This document shows, piece after piece, positions 9,558 through 16,662 of a DNA stretch of 64,000 bases (position 1 is the stretch's first letter; every line of letters begins with the position of its first letter). Origin of the DNA: Planctomycetota bacterium (GTDB lineage Bacteria; Planctomycetota; UBA8742; UBA2392). The stretch is from positions 248,001-312,000 of the forward strand of contig JACKID010000003.1 in the NCBI GenBank assembly GCA_020638675.1, read 5' to 3'. The position numbers and the translations under genes are program-made. The notes under the pieces are model-generated. The model did not search any database, was not told the origin of the DNA, and was given only the letters and a program-made list of their open reading frames with translations.

Positions 9558-10094
9558 ATGGACGGCAAACCAAGAGTGCGCGCCTTCATGGCCATGTCGC
9601 TGGACGGCTTCATCGCCGGGCCGAACGACAACATGGACTGGCTGCACGCCTACGAGGGCCACGAGGACACGTTTACCCCGTTCTACGCCCAGATCGGCGC
9701 GCTGCTGATGGGCCGCCGCAGCTACGATGTGGTGTGCGGCTTCAACGTGCCCTGGCCCTACGGCGAAACGCCGGTGATGGTCGCCACCCACCGCGAGCTC
9801 AAGCCGCTCGCGCCGACCATCAGCACCTGCGCCGGGACGATTGAAGAAGTGGTGGAAAAGGCCAAAGCCGTCGCCGCGCCTAAAGACGTCTACATCGACG
9901 GCGGGCAACTGATCCGCCAGGCAATGGACGCCGGGCTGGTGGACGAGATCACGGCCACGATGATCCCGAGCGTGCTCGGCAAGGGCATCCCGCTGTTTCA
10001 CGGTCTCGAAACCGCCCACCGGCTCAAGCTCATCAGCACCCGCCCCATCGGCGCCGGGCTCGTCGAGTTGAAGTATGCGGTGGAGCGCCAATAG
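9558..10094 (+). CDS. Dihydrofolate reductase-like (RibD C-terminal domain) protein
   Basis: 178 aa. Begins with a strand and the family signature FMAMSLDGFIAGPND, followed by LLMGRRSYDV, a short TPVMVATHR segment, YIDGGQLIRQAMDAGLVDE and a final IPLFHG motif. This is the layout of the YyaP/RibD_C group of DHFR-fold, NADPH-dependent reductases. Such stand-alone proteins are common in bacteria and their substrates are mostly unknown. The start is uncertain: ATG 9558 gives the normal family N-terminus; ATG 9528 adds ten residues. Neither has a good ribosome-binding site at the right spacing. The 3' end lies close to the following lipoprotein gene, suggesting co-transcription. Confidence 0.85.
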   Translation: MDGKPRVRAFMAMSLDGFIAGPNDNMDWLHAYEGHEDTFTPFYAQIGALLMGRRSYDVVCGFNVPWPYGETPVMVATHRELKPLAPTISTCAGTIEEVVEKAKAVAAPKDVYIDGGQLIRQAMDAGLVDEITATMIPSVLGKGIPLFHGLETAHRLKLISTRPIGAGLVELKYAVERQ

Positions 10095-10122
10095 TCGGGA
10101 ATCGATGGGATGCGGGGCGCCT

Positions 10123-10956
10123 ATGCGGCAACCAAGGCTTGGAGTGCGTCCGGCAGATCGAGCGACCGTGTGGATGGGGGCGGCCGTCGTGTTGCTGGTG
10201 CTGGCTGCATCAGGCTGCGGCATCAGCCGCCCGCTGCTTCCCAGTGAGGCGCTGGCAATCACCGACGTGAAGACGGATTCCCGCGACGCATTTGAGCCCA
10301 AGCCGCCGAAGATCTCCTACCGGCTGCGCGACGGGGTCAGCAGCGACGACGCCATGCTTGCGCTCGCCTGCGAACTGGCCGTCCCGACTGACGAATACCG
10401 CGGCGAGCACAACCTGTGGGACATCTGGCCGGAGCAACTTCCGTTCTACGAAGAAGGCAAGCAGCTTCGTCTGCGCGACGTGCTGGCGCTCGTGCTGGCC
10501 GACATTGCGGAGCTCACCTTCGAGCTGAACTTCGACTGGCCGGTCGGGCTGCGCGAGCAGTACATCAAGGCGCTGATCAATCGGGTCAAGTACCACTACC
10601 CGGAGATTGCGCAGCAGATGACGCTTTCTGGCGCCGCCAACTGCGTGAAGCTTGCGCGTCGCGAGTACGACTGGAGGCACGAGGGCGTAGGGTACGAGCT
10701 GGTGCCAGACGTGAGCGCCGGCGAGGCGATCAGCATTCTAAGGGCGGAGCTGGCGCGAAACGTGGACGACTTCGTCGACTACTGGCCCCACACGCCGGCC
10801 GACTTCGTGAACAGCAAACAGCCGCGCAAGCGCGACTTGTGGGCGTTCATCTTCGCCGACCTGACCGGCGCAGAGTTCGACTTCGACGCAGCAATGACAA
10901 TCGACCAACGCGAGCAGGCCATTCGCGAACTGCTCGATCAGCCGGCCAAGCGATAG
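10123..10956 (+). CDS. Lipoprotein with an internal tandem duplication
   Basis: 277 aa from the ATG at 10123; earlier in-frame ATGs at 10075 and 10105 would overlap the preceding gene or lengthen the n-region. A basic n-region, a hydrophobic stretch and the lipobox LAASGC make it a predicted lipoprotein. The mature part contains two related blocks of about 75 residues. Each has a short helix, a DxW/DYWP motif (LWDIWPEQLPF in the first, VDDFVDYWPHTPADF in the second), a Lys/Gln/Arg patch, then RD(V/L)xA(L/F)(V/I)xAD(I/L) and a Glu/Phe-rich segment ending in a REQ.I..L helix. I do not recognise the family. Terminated by the strong hairpin at 10977. Confidence 0.75.
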   Translation: MRQPRLGVRPADRATVWMGAAVVLLVLAASGCGISRPLLPSEALAITDVKTDSRDAFEPKPPKISYRLRDGVSSDDAMLALACELAVPTDEYRGEHNLWDIWPEQLPFYEEGKQLRLRDVLALVLADIAELTFELNFDWPVGLREQYIKALINRVKYHYPEIAQQMTLSGAANCVKLARREYDWRHEGVGYELVPDVSAGEAISILRAELARNVDDFVDYWPHTPADFVNSKQPRKRDLWAFIFADLTGAEFDFDAAMTIDQREQAIRELLDQPAKR

Positions 10957-10976
10957 GTGCTGGAAGGCTCACAACA

Positions 10977-11014
10977 CCAAAGAAACAACCCGCCGAGGCG
11001 GGTTGTTTCTTTGG
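10977..11014. terminator. Bidirectional hairpin between lipoprotein gene and tRNA-Ala
   Basis: Near-perfect inverted repeat of about 17 bp (CCAAAGAAACAACCCGCC and its complement around a GAG loop). The outer bases overlap the CCA end of tRNA-Ala on the minus strand. It can end both the plus-strand lipoprotein transcript and the minus-strand tRNA transcript. Confidence 0.8.
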
Positions 11015-11087
11015 TGGACCCGAGGGGATTCGAACCCCTGACCTATGCATTGCGAACGCATCGCTCTACCAACTGAGCTACGGGCCC
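11012..11087 (-). tRNA. tRNA-Ala (anticodon CGC)
   Basis: Cloverleaf read on the minus strand: acceptor GGGCCCG pairing with CGGGTCC (one G-U), D-arm GCTCAGTTGGTAGAGC, anticodon stem ATGCG/TGCAT enclosing loop TTCGCAA (anticodon CGC, reads GCG), T-arm AGGGGTTCGAATCCCCT, discriminator A and an encoded CCA (11012-11014). CGC is a less common alanine isoacceptor, expected in a GC-rich genome. Confidence 0.95.
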
Positions 11088-11154
11088 ACTAGTGGGGCTG
11101 CAAAACGTACATTCCCTGCCTTAAACGGCAACAGGGCGGTGTATTGTTGCAGTC

Positions 11155-11224
11155 GTGGGGCGGGCTGCCAGCCTGCCCGTTCCTGCGGCGGCGGCAACAA
11201 GGCGGGCTGGCAGCCCGCCCCACA
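11155..11224. repeat. REP-like inverted repeat (GGCGGGCTGGCAGCCCGCC type)
   Basis: Two 23-bp arms (about 11155-11178 and 11201-11224) that are inverted copies with one mismatch. The right arm contains a smaller perfect palindrome GCGGGCTG/CAGCCCGC. They lie in the 218-base gap between tRNA-Ala and the hydrolase gene. Translations through this repeat give spurious Gly-Trp-Gln-Pro-Ala peptides. Confidence 0.7.
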
Positions 11225-11305
11225 TTTGGCCGTTAGATTCCCGTGCCGTGCCGGACTACCATGACACCCCGCCCCCGGGGCGCCTTGTCGTTTGCTGGAG
11301 CCGCC

Positions 11306-12508
11306 ATGAAGAACTACCTCTGGTTGATCCTTGCCGCGCTGCTGCTGCCGGCCTTGCTGCTGGCCCCGGCCGTGGCGCAGGACGCGAAGCCGACCAAAGA
11401 AAAGAAGACCGAGTCCGACGAGAACTGGCCCGAGTGCAACCTCGACGCTGAGCCTCCCAGCGAGCAGCCCGAAAAGGGCCCCGGCGGCAAGGACTACAAG
11501 CACAAGGAAGTCGAGGTCTACGAGGGGCTCAGCGGCGGCGAGCACTACTGGCTCTACACCCCCGCCGAGCCACGCCCGAAGAAGGCCCCCGTGGTGGTCT
11601 TCGTCCACGGCTACGGCGCGATGAAGCCCGAGGGCTACGAGGCCTGGCTGCACCACCTCTGCAAGCGCGGCAACATCGTGATCTACCCGCAGTACCAGGC
11701 CCACGGGCTCGAGGCGCCGACCAACTACGCGCCCAACTGCGCGACCAGCATCCTCGACGCCTTCCAGCATCTCGAAGCGGATGAGAAGCTGACCCAGCCC
11801 ATCAAGGAAGACTTCGCCATCGTCGGGCACAGCGCGGGCGGCGTTACTACGGCGAATCTTGCCGCCGACTATGAGCTGCTCAAGCTGCCCAAGCCCAAGG
11901 CCGCCATGCCGGTGCAGCCCGGGCGCGCCTTCAACTACCAGACGCAGGGCCAGAAGAAGTCGCAGCTCATCCCGTTCAGCGACTTCAGCAAGATCCCCGA
12001 AGACTGCCTGCTGCTGTGCGTCTTCGGCGACAGCGACACCACCGTCGGCTCCTATTGCGCCAAGTATTTCTTCGTAAACGCCACCAGCGTGAAGACCGAG
12101 AACAAGAACCTCGTCGAGTTCCCGACCTGCGAATACTGCGGCAAGCCGTGCGTTGCCGGCCACCGCACGCCGGCCGGTCTGATCAACGATGAGGGCGTCG
12201 ACTACCTCGACTGGTACGGCTACTGGAAGCTGTTCGACGGTCTGACCGACGCCGCGTTCTACGGCAAAAACCGCGAGTACGCCCTCGGCGACACGCCGGA
12301 GCAGAAGTTCATGGGCAAGTACAGCGACGGGCGCCCGGTCACGCCGCTCAAGGTCTGGCTCGGCGACGCCAAGGTCGACCCGGAAGAGGAATACGAGCCG
12401 CTCTACGACCGCAGCGGCAACCGCACCGAGCCCAAGCCCGAAAAGGACGCGGAACCCAAGAAGGAAGCGCCCTCCAAGGGCAAGAAGGAAGACGAAGAAG
12501 AGTTCTAG
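11306..12508 (+). CDS. Secreted alpha/beta-hydrolase
   Basis: 400 aa, start at ATG 11306 with GGAG seven bases upstream. Signal peptide (hydrophobic 5-24, ending AVAQD). The mature protein has VVVFVHGYGA (oxyanion-hole strand), a PQYQ segment and a serine nucleophile elbow GHSAGG, typical of lipase/dienelactone hydrolase-like alpha/beta-hydrolases, with an acidic residue in the FGDSDT segment. A CEYCGKPC cluster and several further cysteines could form disulphides or bind metal. The catalytic histidine is probably in the GHRTPAG segment. The C-terminal 40 residues are a highly charged Lys/Glu tail. Substrate unknown; an esterase or polymer-degrading role is an inference. The stop lies one base from that of the converging lipoprotein gene. 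Confidence 0.85.
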   Translation: MKNYLWLILAALLLPALLLAPAVAQDAKPTKEKKTESDENWPECNLDAEPPSEQPEKGPGGKDYKHKEVEVYEGLSGGEHYWLYTPAEPRPKKAPVVVFVHGYGAMKPEGYEAWLHHLCKRGNIVIYPQYQAHGLEAPTNYAPNCATSILDAFQHLEADEKLTQPIKEDFAIVGHSAGGVTTANLAADYELLKLPKPKAAMPVQPGRAFNYQTQGQKKSQLIPFSDFSKIPEDCLLLCVFGDSDTTVGSYCAKYFFVNATSVKTENKNLVEFPTCEYCGKPCVAGHRTPAGLINDEGVDYLDWYGYWKLFDGLTDAAFYGKNREYALGDTPEQKFMGKYSDGRPVTPLKVWLGDAKVDPEEEYEPLYDRSGNRTEPKPEKDAEPKKEAPSKGKKEDEEEF

Positions 12509-12509
12509 C

Positions 12510-13205
12510 TTACGGCCCGCTGCCCGGCCCCACGGTGTAGCCATGGGCGTGCGCGAGTATGGGCGGCGTGATCACCAGCTGCAGGTCCTGCGTGTCCGTG
12601 TTGCCGCCGTCGTCCGTCACTTGCAATGTGAAGTTGTAGGTCCCTTCCTTCACGCCGATGCCGGAGATGTACAGCATCCCGCCCGTCGGCCAGGCGCCGA
12701 CGGCCAGCCCGGTCGGCGCAACGCCGCCGACTACTGACCAGCTGTATCCCGTGTTGGTCCCGCCGGTCGCCACGATTTCGGTGCTGTAGGTGCCCGTGGT
12801 CTCGTTGCCGCCCGGCAGGTCCGGTGTGTAGATCGTCAGCGGCCCGGTCGTGGAAGGCACGATGAACGTCAGGTCGCGCGAGGTGCTCTTCTTGTCCACG
12901 TCGCCGATCGTCACCTTGATCGGGATGGTGTACGTCCCCACGGTCGTCGGCGAGCCGGTCAGCAGAAACTTGGCGTTGTCGTACTGGATCGCCACGCCCG
13001 GCGGCAGCGCCGACGGCGCTACTTCCCAATTGTGGTGCACTGAGCCGCTTGAGCCGTTGCCCTGCCGCACCTCGAAGTTCACGCTGTCGCCGACTTTCAC
13101 CACCGGCGTGCGATCCCACTCGATCGTCGGGTTGCTGATCTTGCGCGGCTCATCCTGCTGGCAGCCCACAAGCAGCAGCAGGCAGAAGGGCATCAGGTAT
13201 CTCAT
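12510..13205 (-). CDS. Lipoprotein with Ig-like (He_PIG) domains
   Basis: 231 aa. Signal peptide MRYLMPFCLLLLVGC with lipobox LVGC. Two beta-sandwich domains follow: one around residues 30-115 containing ALPPGVAIQYD and GTYTIPIKV, and one around 130-215 containing YSWSVVGGVAPTGLAV and GTYNFTLQVTDDGG. These are hallmarks of putative-Ig (He_PIG) domains, and the second closely resembles the last domain of the surface protein at 3830-6790. Probably a surface-exposed structural or binding lipoprotein. It is convergent with the hydrolase and there is no operon partner. Confidence 0.8.
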   Translation of the reverse strand: MRYLMPFCLLLLVGCQQDEPRKISNPTIEWDRTPVVKVGDSVNFEVRQGNGSSGSVHHNWEVAPSALPPGVAIQYDNAKFLLTGSPTTVGTYTIPIKVTIGDVDKKSTSRDLTFIVPSTTGPLTIYTPDLPGGNETTGTYSTEIVATGGTNTGYSWSVVGGVAPTGLAVGAWPTGGMLYISGIGVKEGTYNFTLQVTDDGGNTDTQDLQLVITPPILAHAHGYTVGPGSGP

Positions 13206-13323
13206 GCAGGCATTATAGGGCAGCCCCCGGTGAAGCCCGAAACAAACCGCCGTTTCCTTCCCACAAGCGGGAAGCCCCGGCGGGGCCTTGCGGCTGCGGA
13301 AAGCCCGGCGAGGATGGCGGCAT

Positions 13324-13407
13324 GCGGGGGTGGCGAAATGGCAGACGCGCTGGATTTAGGTTCCAGTGGGGCAACCCGTGCGGGTTCGAGTCCCGCCCTC
13401 CGCACCA
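13324..13407 (+). tRNA. tRNA-Leu (anticodon UAG)
   Basis: Class II tRNA of 84 bases including an encoded CCA. Acceptor GCGGGGG pairs with CCTCCGC (one G-U). Anticodon stem CTGGA/TCCAG surrounds loop TTTAGGT, giving UAG (leucine, CUN codons). A long variable arm (GTGGGGCAACCCGT) and T-arm GCGGGTTCGAGTCCCGC are present. Confidence 0.96.
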
Positions 13408-13412
13408 GCCTG

Positions 13413-13444
13413 CCGTAGGGGCGCGGCGCGCTGCGCCCCTACGG
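13413..13444 (+). terminator. Hairpin after tRNA-Leu
   Basis: 12-bp perfect stem (13413-13424 with 13433-13444) six bases after the tRNA. There is no T-run, so it is either a tRNA processing/termination hairpin or a REP-like palindrome of the GTAGGGGCGC type. Confidence 0.5.
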
Positions 13445-13504
13445 GTTGCCCAACCGCCGCAAGTCGGTTTATAACGGCCGAAACAAGCCATCTCGGGGTA
13501 TGCC

Positions 13505-14713
13505 ATGACTACAGCCGAAGCCACCGCTACCAACTTCGACCTGACCGAAGAGCAGCAGCAGATCCAGCAGGCCGCGCGCGAATTCGCCGCCGCCAACGTC
13601 GCGCCGCGCGCCCAGGAGCTCGACGAAAAGGCCGAGTTCCCGGTCGACAACTACAAGCAGATGGCCGAGCTCGGCTTCCTCGGGCTCAGCATTCCGGAAG
13701 AGGCCGGCGGCAGCGGCTTCGACACCCTCAGCTTCATCCTCGTCGTCGAAGAGCTCTCCAAGGCCTGCGGCAGCACGGGCCTCGGCTACGCGGCGCACAT
13801 CAGCCTCGGCGTCACGCCGATCCACCTGTTCGGCACCAAGGAGCAGCGCGAGAAGTACGTGCCCCAGCTCTGCAAGGGCGTTGACGACGCCGGCAATCTC
13901 ACCCTCGGCTGCTTCGGTCTAACCGAGCCGGGGGCGGGCTCCGACGCCGGCGGCACCAAGACCACGGCCGAGCGCAAGTCCGACCACTGGCTGGTGAACG
14001 GGCGCAAGGCCTGGATCACCAACCCGCACTACGCCAAGACCTGCATCTTCACCGCCAAGACGAACCAGAACCCGAAAGAGGGCAAGGGCATCACGGCCTT
14101 CATCGGCGAACTGAACACGCCGGGCTTCAAGGTAGAGGCCAAGGAAGACAAGCTCGGGATGCGCAGCAGCGACACGGCGCAGTTGGTGTTCGAGGACATG
14201 AAGCTGCCGCTGGACGCGGTCGCGGGCGGCGACGAGCAGATCGACGTCGGCTTCAATAAATTCATGAAGACCCTCGCGGGTGGGCGTATCAGCATCGGCG
14301 CGCTCGCGCTCGGGATTGCGGAGGGCGCCTACCAGAAGGCGCTGGAGTACGCGCGCCAGCGCAAGCAGTTCAACAAGCCGATCGGCACCTTCCAGGGCGT
14401 GGCGTTCATGCTGAGCGACATGGCCATGGAGATCAGCGCCGCGCGCCACCTCGTGTACCACGCGGCAAGGCTGAGAGACGCCGGGCGCGACTTCGCGCTC
14501 GCCGGAAGCATGGCCAAGCTCTACGCCAGCGAAGTAGCCATGAAGACCTGCACCAACGCGATCCAGGTGCTGGGAGGCGTAGGCTACACCCGCGAGTACG
14601 ACGTAGAGCGCATGCTGCGCGACGCCAAGCTCTGCGAAATCGGCGAAGGAACCAGCGAAGTCCAGCGCTTGGTCATCTCCCGCCAAATCCTCGGCGACCT
14701 GCGCGGCGTGTAA
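13505..14713 (+). CDS. Acyl-CoA dehydrogenase
   Basis: 402 aa flavoprotein of the acyl-CoA dehydrogenase family, which introduces an alpha-beta double bond into acyl-CoA esters using FAD and an ETF acceptor. Visible landmarks: N-terminal helical domain beginning FDLTEEQQQIQQAAREF, the first signature GCFGLTEPGAGSDAGG near residues 138-150, the middle beta-domain with KAWITN, the helical C-terminal domain with RQFNKPIGTFQ, the second signature QVLGGVGYTREY near 350-362, and the probable catalytic Glu in CEIGEGTSEVQR near the C-terminus. Chain-length specificity cannot be read, though the family context (short-chain or isovaleryl-like) fits. No ETF or thiolase gene is adjacent. A REP-type palindrome begins directly after the stop codon. 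Confidence 0.93.
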   Translation: MTTAEATATNFDLTEEQQQIQQAAREFAAANVAPRAQELDEKAEFPVDNYKQMAELGFLGLSIPEEAGGSGFDTLSFILVVEELSKACGSTGLGYAAHISLGVTPIHLFGTKEQREKYVPQLCKGVDDAGNLTLGCFGLTEPGAGSDAGGTKTTAERKSDHWLVNGRKAWITNPHYAKTCIFTAKTNQNPKEGKGITAFIGELNTPGFKVEAKEDKLGMRSSDTAQLVFEDMKLPLDAVAGGDEQIDVGFNKFMKTLAGGRISIGALALGIAEGAYQKALEYARQRKQFNKPIGTFQGVAFMLSDMAMEISAARHLVYHAARLRDAGRDFALAGSMAKLYASEVAMKTCTNAIQVLGGVGYTREYDVERMLRDAKLCEIGEGTSEVQRLVISRQILGDLRGV

Positions 14714-14771
14714 CACAGAGCCCCGGCCGAAAGGCCGGGGGCACCCGCCGACCTAGGCGGGTGAACGAGTC
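14714..14771. repeat. RAYT-type double palindrome, copy A
   Basis: Conserved CACAGAG lead, hairpin CCCCGGCC-GAAA-GGCCGGGG (14721-14740), then hairpin CACCCGCC-GACCTA-GGCGGGTG (14742-14763) and GAACGAGTCAC. Copy B at 15868-15915 is its reverse complement almost base for base. Confidence 0.85.
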
Positions 14772-14839
14772 ACAGGCCCAAAGCACATCGAGACAGTCTG
14801 TCGCCTGCTGAGCTATAGTGCGAATCACTAGGCTACCGG

Positions 14840-15616
14840 ATGGCACGCAAACCCAGCAGATACGGAGAACTTTGGAACCGCGAGGAGCTGATACTCGCGT
14901 TTGATCTGTATTTTCGGACTCCGTTCGCCAAGACAAAGGCAAGCAATCCTGCCGTACAGAGTCTGGCAAGAGCTCTTGATCGATCACCGGCGTCGATTGC
15001 CCGAAAGTTGGGCAACTTTGGGTCATTCGACCCAGCACTTCAGGCAAAGGACATAAGTGGGCTCGGGCACACAGGGCGGCTAGATCAAGAAGTGTGGAAC
15101 GAGTTTAACAATGACTGGGGGCGACTCGCCGAAGAGGCCGAGCGACTGAAACTTCAATACCGGATGTCTACGGAGATGGAGGTTCCGGTATGGAACGAAG
15201 CTCCAAGTGGACCGTCCGAGCGGGTTGTGACATCGAAACATAGGCTGCATCAGGCTTTCTTCAGAGACGCGGTTCGCGCCAACTACGACAACTGTTGCTG
15301 CCTCACGGGATTGACGATTCAGGAGTGTTTGACCGCGAGCCACATTGTGCCTTGGTCGGTCGATGAAAGGTTCCGCGCCGATCCCACGAATGGCTTGTGC
15401 TTGAGTGCCACGTTTGACCGGTTGTTTGATGCAGGCCTAATGAGCGTGACGGCTGAGTACCGCGCCGTGTTTGCGGCTAAACTGCATAGAAGGCCGAGTA
15501 CTCAAGTCGCCGACCTAATTCTGTGCTTCGAGGGAGTAGCACTTGCAACACCTCGAAAGCTACCGCCGTCGACTGATCGGCTCAGTTGGCACTATCAGAA
15601 CATCTTTAAGGGCTAA
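14840..15616 (+). CDS. HNH endonuclease (HNH_2 type), probable restriction/defence nuclease
   Basis: 258 aa. The N-terminal 100 residues begin YGELWNREELILAFDLYF and contain LGNFGSFDP; this domain is typical of a family of stand-alone HNH endonucleases often annotated as putative restriction enzymes. The nuclease core is C-terminal: RDAVRANYDNCCCLTG, then ASHIVPW with His168, and NGLCLSATFDRLFDAGL with Asn184. The third histidine of the usual HNH triad is not obvious; Phe192 stands where many relatives have it. Base composition is clearly less GC-rich than the neighbours, which suggests recent transfer. It forms a two-gene unit with the small ORF three bases downstream, and the pair is bracketed by inverted RAYT palindromes. 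Confidence 0.85.
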   Translation: MARKPSRYGELWNREELILAFDLYFRTPFAKTKASNPAVQSLARALDRSPASIARKLGNFGSFDPALQAKDISGLGHTGRLDQEVWNEFNNDWGRLAEEAERLKLQYRMSTEMEVPVWNEAPSGPSERVVTSKHRLHQAFFRDAVRANYDNCCCLTGLTIQECLTASHIVPWSVDERFRADPTNGLCLSATFDRLFDAGLMSVTAEYRAVFAAKLHRRPSTQVADLILCFEGVALATPRKLPPSTDRLSWHYQNIFKG

Positions 15617-15619
15617 CCA

Positions 15620-15850
15620 ATGATTGAGTCTGGGAATCTAGAGGTGTTGGTCCAAGAGTACACCGCTTCTGTCGGCAACGTGAATGACTGGGCGACAGTT
15701 GAGTTGGCGTTGGTGGAAGAGCATGAATGGACGCCGGAGGCGGCCGCAAGATTGGTGGAACTAGTCCACAGGTATGGCTCGTTCGTGTTGCGTAATGCTG
15801 CCGCATTAGCATTGGCCGTTGGCATTGAAGACGGGAACGACGGCATGTAA
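15620..15850 (+). CDS. Small acidic protein downstream of HNH endonuclease
   Basis: 76 aa, starting three bases after the HNH stop, so translationally coupled or co-transcribed. The sequence is acidic and helical (WATVELALVEEHEWTPEAA, then RLVELVHRYGSFVLRNAAA), with no cysteines and no signal peptide. Lower GC than the flanking chromosome, like the HNH gene. I do not recognise a family. An accessory or immunity role for the nuclease is only a guess from position. Confidence 0.6.
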   Translation: MIESGNLEVLVQEYTASVGNVNDWATVELALVEEHEWTPEAAARLVELVHRYGSFVLRNAAALALAVGIEDGNDGM

Positions 15851-15867
15851 GGCAGGACTCGTAATAC

Positions 15868-15915
15868 CACCCGCCAACTTCGGCGGGTGTCCCCGGCCTT
15901 TCGGCCGGGGCTCTG
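15868..15915. repeat. RAYT-type double palindrome, copy B (inverted relative to A)
   Basis: Hairpin CACCCGCC-AACTTC-GGCGGGTG (15868-15889), then CCCCGGCC-TTTC-GGCCGGGG (15891-15910) and CTCTG, followed by TTTTT. It is the reverse complement of copy A at 14714 apart from loop bases. It lies 18 bases downstream of the small ORF and just outside the 3' end of the transposase gene. Confidence 0.85.
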
Positions 15916-15921
15916 TTTTTC

Positions 15922-16425
15922 CTATATGTCTGGGCCTTGGTCTTCGAGGACGTACTTGATGGCGCGCTTTAGGGAGCGCTCGCTTCGGATGCGCCCTTTG
16001 TTTCCTCGTTCGGTCCATATTGGCTGATCTGGTGGGAACGCCTTCTCCTCGCGGAGGATGCGGGTGGCACGGGCCTTTACGGCGTTCAGCATTCTGCTGG
16101 CCGGCTCGGCTGCTTCGACGACTAGATGCACGTGGTTGGTGCGAACGTTGATGGCGTGAATCTCCCAGCCTTTGAAATTGCAGTAGTCCTCGATGGCTTC
16201 GCGGGCGATGCGGCGGGCTCCTGCGTCGAGCTTCACCTTCGGGTGCTTGAGCTGGCCTTCCATGTACTCGTGCAGGATCGGGTTGGGCGGGACGTACTTG
16301 CGGTCGATGTCCTTTGATTTGCGATCTACCGACCCGCGGTCATCGCCGTGGAGCCAGGTGCCGTACGACGTGAATGTCAGGTGGTAGGCCAGGATCGGGC
16401 CGTATTCGTCGGCTTGTGGCGGCAT
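15922..16425 (-). CDS. REP-associated tyrosine transposase (IS200-like, Y1 Tnp)
   Basis: 167 aa. Sequence features: AYHLTFTSYGTWLHGDDRG at the start, typical of RAYTs, then a central INVRTNHVHLVVEA segment carrying the HUH metal-binding pair (His-Val-His), and a C-terminal helix with SLKRAIKYVLEDQ. The catalytic Tyr is probably in that last helix. RAYTs are single-domain tyrosine nucleases that bind palindromic REP sequences. Here four related double palindromes (copies A-D) surround the gene within 1.9 kb. Start ATG 16425 has AGGA upstream. Confidence 0.9.
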   Translation of the reverse strand: MPPQADEYGPILAYHLTFTSYGTWLHGDDRGSVDRKSKDIDRKYVPPNPILHEYMEGQLKHPKVKLDAGARRIAREAIEDYCNFKGWEIHAINVRTNHVHLVVEAAEPASRMLNAVKARATRILREEKAFPPDQPIWTERGNKGRIRSERSLKRAIKYVLEDQGPDI

Positions 16426-16438
16426 GGAAGAATCCTAC

Positions 16439-16490
16439 CAGAGCCCCGGCGGAAACGCGGGGGACACGCGGCGATTTTGCCGCGTGAACG
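16439..16490. repeat. RAYT-type double palindrome, copy C (diverged)
   Basis: AGAGCCCCGGC lead like copy A. The first hairpin is imperfect. The second is CACGCGGC-GATTTT-GCCGCGTG (16465-16486) followed by GAACGAAACACC. It lies 14 bases upstream of the transposase start. Confidence 0.75.
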
Positions 16491-16508
16491 AAACACCAAA
16501 CGTCCTTC

Positions 16509-16603
16509 GCCCGCCACTCCTCAGGAACGCCTGGCGTTCCTGAGGTTCGTTCGCTGCGCGAACGGGCGGGCGCCCCCGGCCTCTCGGCCGGGGCTCTGTG
16601 TTC
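16509..16603. repeat. RAYT-type palindrome, copy D (expanded)
   Basis: Reverse orientation: hairpin CCCCGGCC-TCTC-GGCCGGGG (16574-16593) and CTCTGTG at one end. The second hairpin is expanded: outer arms CGCCCGCC/GGGCGGGCG enclose two further stems, one being a perfect CCTCAGGAACGCC-type palindrome at about 16519-16545. Confidence 0.75.
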
Positions 16604-16662
16604 CCCGAGAATGTCGCAACCACTGTTACGATCTTTTGCATCTTTGACCCTCATGGAGATGC

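Noticed and set aside
11078..12544. Long minus-strand open frame opposite the alpha/beta-hydrolase
   Set aside because: Low-complexity Val/Leu/Ala translation opposite a clear hydrolase with signal peptide and GHSAGG motif, and it runs through the REP-like repeat and part of tRNA-Ala.
14714..16603. CRISPR array
   Set aside because: Repeats are palindromic, few, in both orientations and separated by genes rather than by spacers of equal length.
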